This document shows positions 51,501 to 58,838 of a stretch of DNA of 64,000 nucleotides, piece after piece. Positions within the stretch are counted from its first letter, which is position 1. Every line of letters begins with the position of its first letter. Origin of the DNA: Vibrio quintilis (GTDB lineage: Bacteria; Pseudomonadota; Gammaproteobacteria; Enterobacterales; Vibrionaceae). Under the pieces are notes generated by a model. The model saw only the letters and a program-made list of their open reading frames with translations, did not search any database and had not been told where the DNA came from. The translations under genes were made by a program, and so were the position numbers. The stretch is taken from assembly GCF_024529975.1 (NCBI RefSeq), contig NZ_AP024897.1:3658001-3722000 (forward strand). The letters are read 5' to 3'.

Positions 51501-52284
51501 GTTTCTTTAGCCGGACATCATGATGAAAAGCACTGACAGCCAGATCAAGCCTGTCAATCAATTGTTTTTCTGGCTGATGGAGCGTCAGCTGAGATAAATG
51601 AAATTCAGGCATACGGATATGCAGAGGAATCCATATTTCCGGTAATGAAATATCCTGAACAGGAGTGGTTGGTGATGTCTTCGCTTTGGCTGATGGTTGA
51701 ACATCATGTTGAGTCAAAGTGACATCAATCTTATGCCAGTTCACTTGAGTGATACGAAGCTGGTCCCGGTGAAGATGAAGACCACCAGCAAATGTCTGCC
51801 AGACAACCGTCGCCTGCGGGGTTGATACCTGCACATCATTTAGCTCAATCCGGGATAAAGTGACCGGAACCGGGAGGATAAAATCCGTTTGTCTGACCGG
51901 TGTCCCAGGAAGTTCGGCTGCTTCAGGTTCAGGCTTTCCACCCGACAATTCAATGTCTGCGCCATTCACGGTCAGTGAATTCACACACAGAGCCGGTTGC
52001 AGGAAGCAGTGACTGTCAACATCCAATGCAACCCGGTTAAGCCGGATAGCCACCTGTGTTACCGGATCTTTGTAACGGACATCCGTCAAAACAAATGAGC
52101 GGCCGAGCGCACCTTCCGAAGGACCGATCTGTAGTGTTGGTACAAACTTTTCAGCCCCCCATAAAGCCAGTTTTAATCCTGCTGGAGACAGCAGAGTAAA
52201 AGCAAGGACGGACGCACTCACCAGTAAAAGCGCACAAATAGTGATAAAGCTATATTTTCCGAACCGGAACAAAAAGCGAATCAT
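48514..52284 (-). CDS. tamB: Translocation and assembly module protein TamB
   Basis: A very long inner-membrane-anchored periplasmic protein (1256 residues; 1259 in E. coli) of the AsmA/TamB-like bridge family. It spans the periplasm to TamA and is implicated in outer-membrane protein assembly and in anterograde phospholipid transport. An N-terminal membrane helix (about 10-30) precedes long beta-taco repeats. The conserved DUF490 C-terminal block includes ALSYLLRGKNL and the barrel-like ending LLYQFEFD. It overlaps tamA by 4 nt. Confidence 0.96.
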   Translation of the reverse strand: MIRFLFRFGKYSFITICALLLVSASVLAFTLLSPAGLKLALWGAEKFVPTLQIGPSEGALGRSFVLTDVRYKDPVTQVAIRLNRVALDVDSHCFLQPALCVNSLTVNGADIELSGGKPEPEAAELPGTPVRQTDFILPVPVTLSRIELNDVQVSTPQATVVWQTFAGGLHLHRDQLRITQVNWHKIDVTLTQHDVQPSAKAKTSPTTPVQDISLPEIWIPLHIRMPEFHLSQLTLHQPEKQLIDRLDLAVSAFHHDVRLKKLDLNTPQVDVRMKGHLELNRHYPLDLQLDTLLKASQLSGQSVSVTAKGSLQQLESNISLDGKITGEMKVKVAPLSASEHFPFRVEVNHLSGGWPPAGAPAYQFGLGHLVIQGNTEKYQVQGDGQVNGQDIPETDFKLSGAGTKTQFDLAQLELGLLNGQVSGQSTINWQDGFSIHSDIQLSHVEPQTQWPEYPGQLDGTFRFEASMIDPAWSVAVSQMNVTGKLRQYPLQVTGSFQASGDSKSQAVKVDVPGLNLSHGPNYLVAQGSVDQQLNMDVGIHFPDLSKSVGALSGQVQGEVKLTGQLSAPDLSMELSGRHIHWQNLFSTRTVRLKGHLQSDPEIQGEMNVQLLEGKYQNDRIDSARLNIHGTQDKHQAALTLKTSLGDGVFRLSGGVSDNWKQWQGKLTEVNLSAKKQSVVLEKPTGIFLDSESKQVRIQAHCWLNKQAHLCLDQDAEVSAEAGQLKFSLNHLRLQQLATLLPEDISLSGDVNGNGVVTWQQGLSPELTMQAGVKSGKFTKMEQSRPVTVQWQTFGVQAHVKDQRLSLNTLLDLSQNGHLKMSLDIPDVSQADKKIQGDIEVHQVSLDFLKGFLGEYNDFHTVVNSRLKLKGEMLHPQIYGDLRMDEMRVKGQMTPVDIRQGKIRVTLHGYQADWLADVKTPDGKLSLEGKGDWKSPDNWKIFSHLYFDSVQINMLPMVRLKAVPDIKLTMSPKSASVTGKVSLPEGEIKIDQLPSGAIKVSDDQVILDESGSPRQEKGALPFRLNTNLSVELGDELSIAAFGLKGRLQGKLNVSQRDQSPFIHGEVNILDGSYRSFGQDLLIQQGKILMNGPADQPYVSITAIRNPEQIEDEVTAGIQVTGPADNPVVTVFSDPAMPQANALSYLLRGKNLTSDSGGHTVTSSLIGLTLAQSGKLVGELGQAFGVQDLELDTNGAGDGTQVTVSGYILPGLQVKYGVGIFNSVGEFTVRYRLMKDLYLEAVSGLTSTVDLLYQFEFD

Positions 52285-53987
52285 AAATCAGGCCCTAATG
52301 TAAAATGTAGTCTGAATTCATCGCCCGGCTGGTTATCCAGCCCCCATGCAAAGTCAAGACGAACGGGACCGACCGGAGAAACCCACCGAATACCGACTCC
52401 GGTTCCCCGCTTCCAGTCCGGTGTTTTGTTAAATGCATCACCATAGTCATAAAACAGTGCCAGCCACCAGTTGCCGGTTAACTGGTATTGATATTCAAGC
52501 GAAGCCGTTGCCAGGTACCTGGCCCCGGTTAAAGCGCCACTACTGTCCACCGGAGAAACAGAATCATAATCATAGCCCCGGATACTGTTATCTCCACCAG
52601 CAAAGAACCGTAACGATGGAGAAACCTGACGGAATTCATCCACCAGATTCACGCCCCCGTCAATCCTGGCTAAAAAACGGTGATCTTCCAGATAAGTTCT
52701 GATCCATGAGGTACTCCCCTGAATCCGCAGCAAATCGGTTTCCGATAACGCATGTTGATTACCGTATTCTATCGTTAACGTTTCTTTATCTCCCCAGGTA
52801 AACAGCCGGGTTCCGCGGGTTCGGGTCCGGGTGAATGTGATTCCGGGTAAAACAAACTGTCCCACATCATCAAGAACCCCCTGCTCATAATTCTCTATCA
52901 GATACCGGATGAAAATGGTCCGGTTCCAGCCATTATCTAAATGCCAGTGTCGCTCCAGAGATAAGTTTGACTCGATACTTTTCGTATCCAGATTATCAAC
53001 TTTCTTCAAACCGTACTGAATCTGATAGTACTGATGAAGCACATCCTGCAGGGGGATTTTATATCCGGCAATCACCACCTGTTCCGGTCCTGAGAGAGAC
53101 ATTTTGCTGCTAAAACTGTGTCCGCTTTCATTCAGCCAGGGTTTGACCCACTTCAGAGATCCCTGGATCCCGACATCAGTCGAATACCCTAAACCTGTTT
53201 CAACCTGATTTCGGGATGCTGGAGTCAGGACAACATGTACAGGTAACTCTCTGCTTTCTTTTAACTTAGATAAATCAGGAGTAATCGCTATCGAACCAAA
53301 CCAGTCCGTATCCGACAGATTTTGATTAAATTCACCCATACCGGAGATCTGATAAGGATCACCAGATTGAAAAGGCTGTAATGACAAAACTTTCTGATCA
53401 TCAATCTGACTGCCAGAGATTATTATCTGACCAAAGTGATATCGGATACCACTGTCAAAATCGAGGATGATGTTTGCCTGATACTTATCCGGCCTGACTT
53501 CGATACGGCTTTGCGTGAATTTACCGTTGAAATAGCCTTTTTTGAGCGCCAGATTTCTGATATCTGATTTGAATTTTTCATAGTGGGCATGGTTTAAGAT
53601 CGCGCCGGCTTTTATCTGGCTTTGCTCACGCAACCTGATAAAATCTTCATCCAGCCCGGCTTCGCCGGATATTTGAATCTCAGCCCGGAGAATTCGTGTT
53701 GGTTCACCTTGCGTGACAAACACGGATAACTGTTTATCTTCGGTTTGAAATGAGACTGATGCATGGTAATAACCTAAAGCTTCAAGTGCCTGAGATATAT
53801 TTTCCTGAATAAAAGCGTGTAAGCGCAAACTGTTTGCATCTTCATGTTGTGAGATACCGGATAAATAAACATCAACATTGTCTTTCAGTTGACCTTTCAG
53901 TCCATTTACAACCACATTCACTTCTGCATAACCGGCAGCAGAGAAACAAATGAAAAAAACATAACAAAAAGTGAAAATACGCCTCAT
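52281..53987 (-). CDS. tamA: Omp85-family outer-membrane protein TamA
   Basis: Outer-membrane partner of TamB. A signal peptide (residues 1-21) is followed by three POTRA domains (about 22-265) and a 16-strand Omp85 barrel. The lid-lock motif region VRGY is present as SIRGYDYDS near residue 469, and the last strand ends FTLGPDL. Length is 568 (577 in E. coli). It is divergent from msrA, as in E. coli. Confidence 0.95.
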   Translation of the reverse strand: MRRIFTFCYVFFICFSAAGYAEVNVVVNGLKGQLKDNVDVYLSGISQHEDANSLRLHAFIQENISQALEALGYYHASVSFQTEDKQLSVFVTQGEPTRILRAEIQISGEAGLDEDFIRLREQSQIKAGAILNHAHYEKFKSDIRNLALKKGYFNGKFTQSRIEVRPDKYQANIILDFDSGIRYHFGQIIISGSQIDDQKVLSLQPFQSGDPYQISGMGEFNQNLSDTDWFGSIAITPDLSKLKESRELPVHVVLTPASRNQVETGLGYSTDVGIQGSLKWVKPWLNESGHSFSSKMSLSGPEQVVIAGYKIPLQDVLHQYYQIQYGLKKVDNLDTKSIESNLSLERHWHLDNGWNRTIFIRYLIENYEQGVLDDVGQFVLPGITFTRTRTRGTRLFTWGDKETLTIEYGNQHALSETDLLRIQGSTSWIRTYLEDHRFLARIDGGVNLVDEFRQVSPSLRFFAGGDNSIRGYDYDSVSPVDSSGALTGARYLATASLEYQYQLTGNWWLALFYDYGDAFNKTPDWKRGTGVGIRWVSPVGPVRLDFAWGLDNQPGDEFRLHFTLGPDL

Positions 53988-54221
53988 ACAATTGTTTTAT
54001 CTTAATGTCAGAAGTGAATTGAGTTTATCATAACTAACATAAACGCTGTCGTCTGTACGCAGATAGTTAAATCTGAACTACATTTTATCCATACATCAGG
54101 GCGGCACACTGTCGAAGTAACAGATTGTAATCAAAGCCATGCATCATCATTCCATATGGCTGATACCTGAGTCTCCGCCAGAGCGACAACAACTCAGGTA
54201 TATAAAGAGAAAGGAAAAGTC

Positions 54222-54848
54222 ATGCCAGATAAACAAACAATGATCCCCCAGAATGAAGCTTTAAAAGGCCGTGCAATCCCATTCGATGTGGAAGACACCC
54301 ATTTTGTCAATCAATCAAGCATTCACGCAGAACCAACCAAAGATCAGGCGAAAATCCTGCTGGGTATGGGATGCTTTTGGGGCGCCGAAAAAATGTTTTG
54401 GCAACTCGAAGGGGTAATATCAACTTCTGTCGGATATTCAGGAGGTTACACTCCGAACCCGACTTATGAAGAAGTCTGTACCGGTAAAACCGGTCATACT
54501 GAAGTCGTCAGGATTATCTACCAGCCCGGGCTGATTTCTCTTGAAACCCTGTTAGCCGGTTTCTGGGAAAATCATGATCCAACCCAGGGCATGCAACAAG
54601 GCAATGACCTTGGAACACAGTATCGTTCAGCCATCTATTTTTATAACGATGAACAACGTGTTATTGCAGAACGCTCAAAGCAACGGTATCAGGAAGCTTT
54701 AATAACCGGTGAGCGCGGAACAATTACAACCGAAGTCATCCCGGCGGGTCCCTACTATTTTGCAGAAACTTACCATCAACAATATCTGGCAAAAAATCCC
54801 GATGGATATTGTGGCCTCAACGGGACAGGCGTCTGTTTTACCGGCTGA
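54222..54848 (+). CDS. msrA: Peptide methionine sulfoxide reductase MsrA
   Basis: Repairs methionine-S-sulfoxide in proteins. The catalytic cysteine is Cys51 in GMGCFWGAE; resolving cysteines Cys196 and Cys205 lie in GYCGLNGTGVCF. Length is 208 (212 in E. coli), with the E. coli-like 40-residue N-terminal extension before the core. AAAGGAAAAG precedes ATG 54222. The downstream Zur palindrome separates it from the zinc operon. Confidence 0.97.
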   Translation: MPDKQTMIPQNEALKGRAIPFDVEDTHFVNQSSIHAEPTKDQAKILLGMGCFWGAEKMFWQLEGVISTSVGYSGGYTPNPTYEEVCTGKTGHTEVVRIIYQPGLISLETLLAGFWENHDPTQGMQQGNDLGTQYRSAIYFYNDEQRVIAERSKQRYQEALITGERGTITTEVIPAGPYYFAETYHQQYLAKNPDGYCGLNGTGVCFTG

Positions 54849-54857
54849 TAATAATGC

Positions 54858-54886
54858 TTGCGCCAACAGCAATGTTATATTATAAC
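54858..54886 (+). promoter_or_regulatory. Promoter of the zinc operon
   Basis: TTGCGC (54858-54863), 17-nt spacer, TATAAC (54881-54886). The -10 lies inside the Zur palindrome, so binding there would block RNA polymerase. Confidence 0.65.
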
Positions 54887-54895
54887 GTTGCTGTT
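54865..54895. promoter_or_regulatory. Zur operator
   Basis: A 31-bp palindrome: arms AACAGCAATGTTATA and TATAACGTTGCTGTT are complementary at 14 of 15 positions around a central T. Its core GTTATATTATAAC matches the gammaproteobacterial Zur box (GTTATAATATAAC type). It overlaps the promoter of a zinc-transport operon, so repression under zinc-replete conditions is expected. Confidence 0.85.
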
Positions 54896-54915
54896 TCTGT
54901 CCATTCTGGTTCCCT

Positions 54916-55233
54916 ATGTACAACGTCAGCAAAACAGATTGCCAATATAAACAGGGAGTTGCTTTAGCGGCTGTCTTTTTTGTGATTTGGCTGGGATTTG
55001 CTGAGATATATCATCAGTTTGACACAATAGAAGCCCATCATAGCCACCATGATTGCCAGCAGTTCAGCAGCATCATTCATGGTCTTCAGACATCAGATTT
55101 AACAATTTCTGCAGTTGTCTTACACGGTTATATTGAGCCCGAAACAGAAGTCATCCGGATCAGTCGCCCGATATCCGCTTATGATGCGCGTTCACCGCCA
55201 ATAACCGAATTAAGTATGAACCATTTTATTTAA
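54916..55233 (+). CDS. Small membrane-associated protein, first gene of the zinc operon (DUF2607-like)
   Basis: A 105-residue protein with one N-terminal hydrophobic segment (about residues 14-29, either a signal anchor or a signal peptide) and a periplasmic remainder containing HHSHHDC near 41-47, a compact histidine/cysteine cluster that could bind zinc. It resembles the small Vibrio DUF2607 proteins found beside zrgA; I am not certain of the family name. It is the gene nearest the Zur operator, only about 23 nt from the predicted transcription start. The ribosome binding site is poor. Confidence 0.65.
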   Translation: MYNVSKTDCQYKQGVALAAVFFVIWLGFAEIYHQFDTIEAHHSHHDCQQFSSIIHGLQTSDLTISAVVLHGYIEPETEVIRISRPISAYDARSPPITELSMNHFI

Positions 55234-55258
55234 ATCATCTTAATTACGGAGTTTTGAC

Positions 55259-56044
55259 ATGTTAAAACCTTATCATATTGTTGTTCTTGCCGGATTGGCA
55301 GCGACATCAATACAAGCCGAAGAAAGTTTCCGCCAGCATGAAGCCCATGTACATGGCGTTGTTGAAATGAATATTGCTCAGGATGCAAACGAGCTTTTAA
55401 TTGAAATTACCGCACCTGGTGCTGATGTCGTTGGATTTGAACATAAACCACAATCTCCTCAGGAACATAAGGTTTTTGACAAAGCGATGGCCCGCCTGAG
55501 TCAGGCAGACAGTATTATCTCTGTCAATAAAGATGCCCGGTGTAAAATCACTCAAACTGAGATTCATCAGACCACGCACCATCATGATGAACATGAACAT
55601 CACGATGAAGGCGAGCATCACCATGATCACGATAAAGCCGATCATCATGATGAGCATGAACACCATGACGAAAACGAACACCATGATCATGATAAAGCGG
55701 CTCACCACGATGAACATGAACACCATGACGAAGACGGACATCATGATCATGATAAAGCGGCTCACCACGATGAACATGAACATCATGACGAAGACGAACA
55801 TCATGAACATGAACATGAACATGAACATGAACATGAACATGAACATGAACATGAACATGGCGAGCATAATGCGTACTCAATTCAATACCATTATGAATGT
55901 GGGAAAGCAGCCAATCTGAAACAACTATCAACACAGTGGTTCTCTCACTTCCCGAATACACATCGTATCCACGTTAATATTTTTACAGATAAGCGTCAGA
56001 GCTCAGAAGAACTTACGCCTGAAAAACATCAGGTCGCTTTATAA
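55259..56044 (+). CDS. zrgA: Histidine-rich periplasmic zinc protein ZrgA (DUF2796)
   Basis: A 261-residue secreted protein. The signal peptide cleaves after SIQA (20). Residues 21-102 form a DUF2796-type domain starting HEAHVHGVVEMNIA. Residues 103-203 are almost pure His, Asp and Glu: four copies of a 20-residue unit of the form HHDEHEHHDE-x2-HHDHDKA-x, then about ten His-Glu dipeptides. The C-terminal 58 residues resume an ordinary domain. Such stretches bind zinc with high capacity. In V. cholerae the homologous operon (zrgABCDE) is a second zinc-uptake system beside ZnuABC. ACGGAG precedes ATG 55259; the upstream Zur box fits zinc repression. Confidence 0.85.
   Translation: MLKPYHIVVLAGLAATSIQAEESFRQHEAHVHGVVEMNIAQDANELLIEITAPGADVVGFEHKPQSPQEHKVFDKAMARLSQADSIISVNKDARCKITQTEIHQTTHHHDEHEHHDEGEHHHDHDKADHHDEHEHHDENEHHDHDKAAHHDEHEHHDEDGHHDHDKAAHHDEHEHHDEDEHHEHEHEHEHEHEHEHEHEHGEHNAYSIQYHYECGKAANLKQLSTQWFSHFPNTHRIHVNIFTDKRQSSEELTPEKHQVAL
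55577..55867 (+). repeat. Tandem coding repeats in zrgA (60-nt and 6-nt units)
   Basis: Four tandem copies of a ~60-nt unit (the first one codon longer) are followed by about ten copies of the hexamer CATGAA. Both units are multiples of three, so copy-number change alters the length of the metal-binding tract without shifting the frame. Confidence 0.9.
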
Positions 56045-56061
56045 AGATTTCTGTCTCACAA

Positions 56062-56089
56062 AGTCTGGTAAGTCCTCACTTACCAGACT
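56062..56089 (+). terminator. Perfect 12-bp hairpin between zrgA and the ATPase gene
   Basis: AGTCTGGTAAGT, CCTC loop, ACTTACCAGACT, then GTTTACC. Without a full T tract it probably stabilises the upstream mRNA or causes partial termination, giving more ZrgA than transporter subunits. Confidence 0.6.
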
Positions 56090-56108
56090 GTTTACCGGAC
56101 GTCGTATC

Positions 56109-56828
56109 ATGAATAATTCTGAATTAACTGCTCAACAAAATTGTGTTATTTCACTCAAAGACACCAAATTTCAGTGGCCCGGAGACTCATCTCCTGTAAT
56201 TGATATCTCTGACTTAGAGGTTCAAAAGGGAGAGCATTTATTTGTAAAAGGCCCCAGTGGCTGCGGTAAATCAACGCTGCTTAGTTTACTCACAGGTATC
56301 AACACTGCCCGCTCCGGTTCAGTTACTATTTTAGGACAACAGCTGTCACAGCTTTCAGCCAGTCAGCGGGACAAATTCCGGGCTGACCACATCGGGTACA
56401 TTTTCCAGCAATTTAATTTATTGCCTTATCTGTCAGTCATTGAAAATGTGTTGCTCCCCTGCCAGTTTTCAAGATTACGTAAAAAAAACATTTCCGGCTC
56501 ATTACAGGATAAGGCTCTTCAGTTACTCCGTCGTCTGAAACTTCCGGAAGCATTATTACATCAACCGGTTATTGAACTGAGTATCGGCCAACAGCAGCGT
56601 GTTGCCGCTGCCAGAGCTCTCATCGGTTCTCCTCAGTTAATTATTGCTGATGAACCAACTTCATCGCTGGATTTTGATAATCGCAGTGCTTTCATTGAAT
56701 TACTGCTTGAAGAAGCCAATCAGGTGAATTCGACTCTGGTATTCGTAAGCCATGATCCAACACTGGAGCCTCTATTCAACCGAAGCATTAACCTGCCAGA
56801 AGTGAACCAAGCGAGGAAATGTGCATGA
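56109..56828 (+). CDS. ABC-transporter ATPase of the zinc operon (LolD/MacB type)
   Basis: A 239-residue ATPase. Walker A is GPSGCGKST at 48-56; the signature reads LSIGQQQRVAAARAL, with Ile replacing the usual Gly of LSGGQ; Walker B is LIIADEPTSSLD. The family is the LolD/MacB group, whose permeases are of the FtsX type rather than ZnuB type. Its 3' end overlaps the next gene. With ZrgA and the permease it makes up the probable ZrgABC transporter. Confidence 0.87.
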   Translation: MNNSELTAQQNCVISLKDTKFQWPGDSSPVIDISDLEVQKGEHLFVKGPSGCGKSTLLSLLTGINTARSGSVTILGQQLSQLSASQRDKFRADHIGYIFQQFNLLPYLSVIENVLLPCQFSRLRKKNISGSLQDKALQLLRRLKLPEALLHQPVIELSIGQQQRVAAARALIGSPQLIIADEPTSSLDFDNRSAFIELLLEEANQVNSTLVFVSHDPTLEPLFNRSINLPEVNQARKCA

Positions 56829-58084
56829 AAACAATCGCAACCTTGTCCTGGAAAAGTGTATTCAACCGAAAAACAACCGCAATTCTGAGTATTTTAACTG
56901 TCGCGATATCGGTCATTCTGCTACTGGGCGTAGAACGAATCAGAACTCAGGCTAAAAGTAGCTTTGCCAATACAATTTCCGGTACAGACCTCATTGTGGG
57001 GGGACGTTCAGGACAAGTAAATCTATTGCTTTATTCGGTATTCAGAATAGGAAATGCCACCAATAATATCGACTGGAAAAGCTTTGAAGAATTCAGTCAT
57101 CACCGGGCGGTGAAATGGGCCATTCCTATTTCACTGGGTGACTCGCATAAAGGCTTCCGGGTCATGGGAACCAATCAGGACTATTTCAGATTTTATAAGT
57201 ATGGTCGTAAGCAACCACTTACTTTTACTGAAGGCAAGCCTTTTCATGGCCTGTTTGATGCAGTCATCGGCTCTGATGTCGCTCAAAAGCTTGGGTATAA
57301 AATTGGCAGTAAAATGATTATTGCACATGGCATCAGCGATGTGGGTTTTGCCCGGCATGATCATCTGCCCTTCACCGTTGTCGGCATTCTGGCTCCAACC
57401 GGAACACCGGTCGACCGGACGGTCCATGTTTCGCTTGCTGCCATTGAGGCCATCCATGTCGGATGGGAATCAGGGGCACATATCGGAAAAACACCGGATG
57501 CTAAAACATTAGAAAAACGTCATTTTCAGCCAACCCAGATCACAGCCATGTTGCTGGGGTTAAAATCCAGAATTATGGCATTTGCATTGCAACGTGAAAT
57601 CAATGAATACAGAAAAGAACCGCTGAGTGCCATTATGCCGGGTGTTGCCCTTCAGGAATTATGGGGCATGATGTCCGTTGCTGAACAGGCGTTAATGGCG
57701 GTTTCTGTCTTTGTGGTCATCGCCGGGTTGATGGGAATGCTGAGCAGCTTACTGACCAGCCTGCAGGAACGGCGTCGTGAAATGGCTATTCTCAGGGCCA
57801 TGGGCGCGCAACCCAAACATGTTTTTGCCCTGCTGATGAGTGAAGCCAGTGCATTAACGTTTATTGGTATTGTCGTCGGTTTAATCGGCGTATATGGCCT
57901 GATGTTTCTTATTGCACCGGTCATTCATAACCATTATGGTATTCTGATTCAGCCAGAGATGCTGACGCCTCATGAATGGTTGCTGCTCGGTTATGTGCAG
58001 CTGGCTGGCATGTTGATTGGCGTTGTGCCATCTATACGAGCTTATCGTCAGTCCCTGAGTGACGGAATGACGATCAGAATATAA
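56825..58084 (+). CDS. FtsX/MacB-type ABC permease of the zinc operon
   Basis: A 420-residue inner-membrane protein with one N-terminal helix (about 15-38), a 220-residue periplasmic domain, and three C-terminal helices; the cytoplasmic LQERRREMAILRAMGA segment is the FtsX-family coupling motif. This is a type VII (mechanotransmission) ABC permease architecture, unlike the channel-type ZnuB. The start is ATG 56825, 8 nt after GAGG, overlapping the ATPase gene; an ATG two codons earlier at 56819 is too close to the ribosome binding site. The periplasmic domain contains several His residues but no obvious zinc cluster. Confidence 0.87.
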   Translation: MKTIATLSWKSVFNRKTTAILSILTVAISVILLLGVERIRTQAKSSFANTISGTDLIVGGRSGQVNLLLYSVFRIGNATNNIDWKSFEEFSHHRAVKWAIPISLGDSHKGFRVMGTNQDYFRFYKYGRKQPLTFTEGKPFHGLFDAVIGSDVAQKLGYKIGSKMIIAHGISDVGFARHDHLPFTVVGILAPTGTPVDRTVHVSLAAIEAIHVGWESGAHIGKTPDAKTLEKRHFQPTQITAMLLGLKSRIMAFALQREINEYRKEPLSAIMPGVALQELWGMMSVAEQALMAVSVFVVIAGLMGMLSSLLTSLQERRREMAILRAMGAQPKHVFALLMSEASALTFIGIVVGLIGVYGLMFLIAPVIHNHYGILIQPEMLTPHEWLLLGYVQLAGMLIGVVPSIRAYRQSLSDGMTIRI

Positions 58085-58093
58085 GGAATATGA

Positions 58094-58594
58094 ATGTACA
58101 AATATATATTGGTTATTTTTCTTTCTATGGTTAGCTTATTTCCTCACTCGGCCTGGAGTGAGGAAAAACCACTGAAACTTGACTGGATTGACCTGATTCC
58201 GGAAAAAGAACGCAGTCAGTTTAATCAGCAGGGAATGCCGACGGTGAATCATAATGGACAGGCGCCTGCGAAACAGGCTCACATCGGATCCGTGCGTCCT
58301 GAATTAAATGGTAGCTTTGTCAAAATTCCCGGTTTCGTGATTCCTTTGGAAGGGGATGAAAATACCGTTACTGAATTTCTTCTGGTCCCCTATTTCGGAG
58401 CCTGTATCCACGTTCCGCCGCCGCCGCCAAACCAAATCATTGATGTAAAATTCCCCAAGGGTGCACCGGTACAAGAGTTATGGGATGTTGTCTATGTCAT
58501 CGGAAAGCTGAAAACAGAGTTTGTCAGCAGTGATGTCGCTGATTCGGGATACGTCATTGAAGGAATTCGTATTGAAATGTATGAAGATCAATAA
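58094..58594 (+). CDS. DUF3299 periplasmic protein, last gene of the zinc operon
   Basis: A 166-residue protein with a signal peptide (residues 1-22, cleaving near AWS/EEK). The DUF3299 core contains FVKIPGFVIPLEGD and the striking CIHVPPPPPNQII loop near 112-124, where one Cys and one His sit beside five prolines. A metal-binding or disulfide role is possible but unproven. It starts 9 nt after the permease stop, behind AAGGAAT, so it is part of the operon. Confidence 0.82.
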   Translation: MYKYILVIFLSMVSLFPHSAWSEEKPLKLDWIDLIPEKERSQFNQQGMPTVNHNGQAPAKQAHIGSVRPELNGSFVKIPGFVIPLEGDENTVTEFLLVPYFGACIHVPPPPPNQIIDVKFPKGAPVQELWDVVYVIGKLKTEFVSSDVADSGYVIEGIRIEMYEDQ

Positions 58595-58838
58595 TGGGTT
58601 CTTATATGACAATATAGTGAGCCAGATAAACTAAAAGTAAAAAATAGCACAGGAAAATTAAGACGGTTGAAATTATCTTTTTCACAAAACACTTGATTAA
58701 AAAATTAACATTGGCAACAATTTTAACAAATAATTATCATAAGGTTGAGTAAAACTTATCGTTTCGTGAATCTGTCTCTGGATGTATTTCTGATTAAAGG
58801 TTACATTATTTTTAACTTAGCTATCAGTGTTTGCAGAA

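Noticed and set aside
55397..55867. Long minus-strand frame of repeated Met-Phe opposite zrgA
   Set aside because: It is the exact antisense of the CATGAA/His-Glu repeats; a composition artefact without family resemblance.
55577..55867. Regularly spaced repeats resembling a CRISPR array
   Set aside because: Units are tandem without spacers, are in frame with the secreted His-rich protein, and no cas genes are present.
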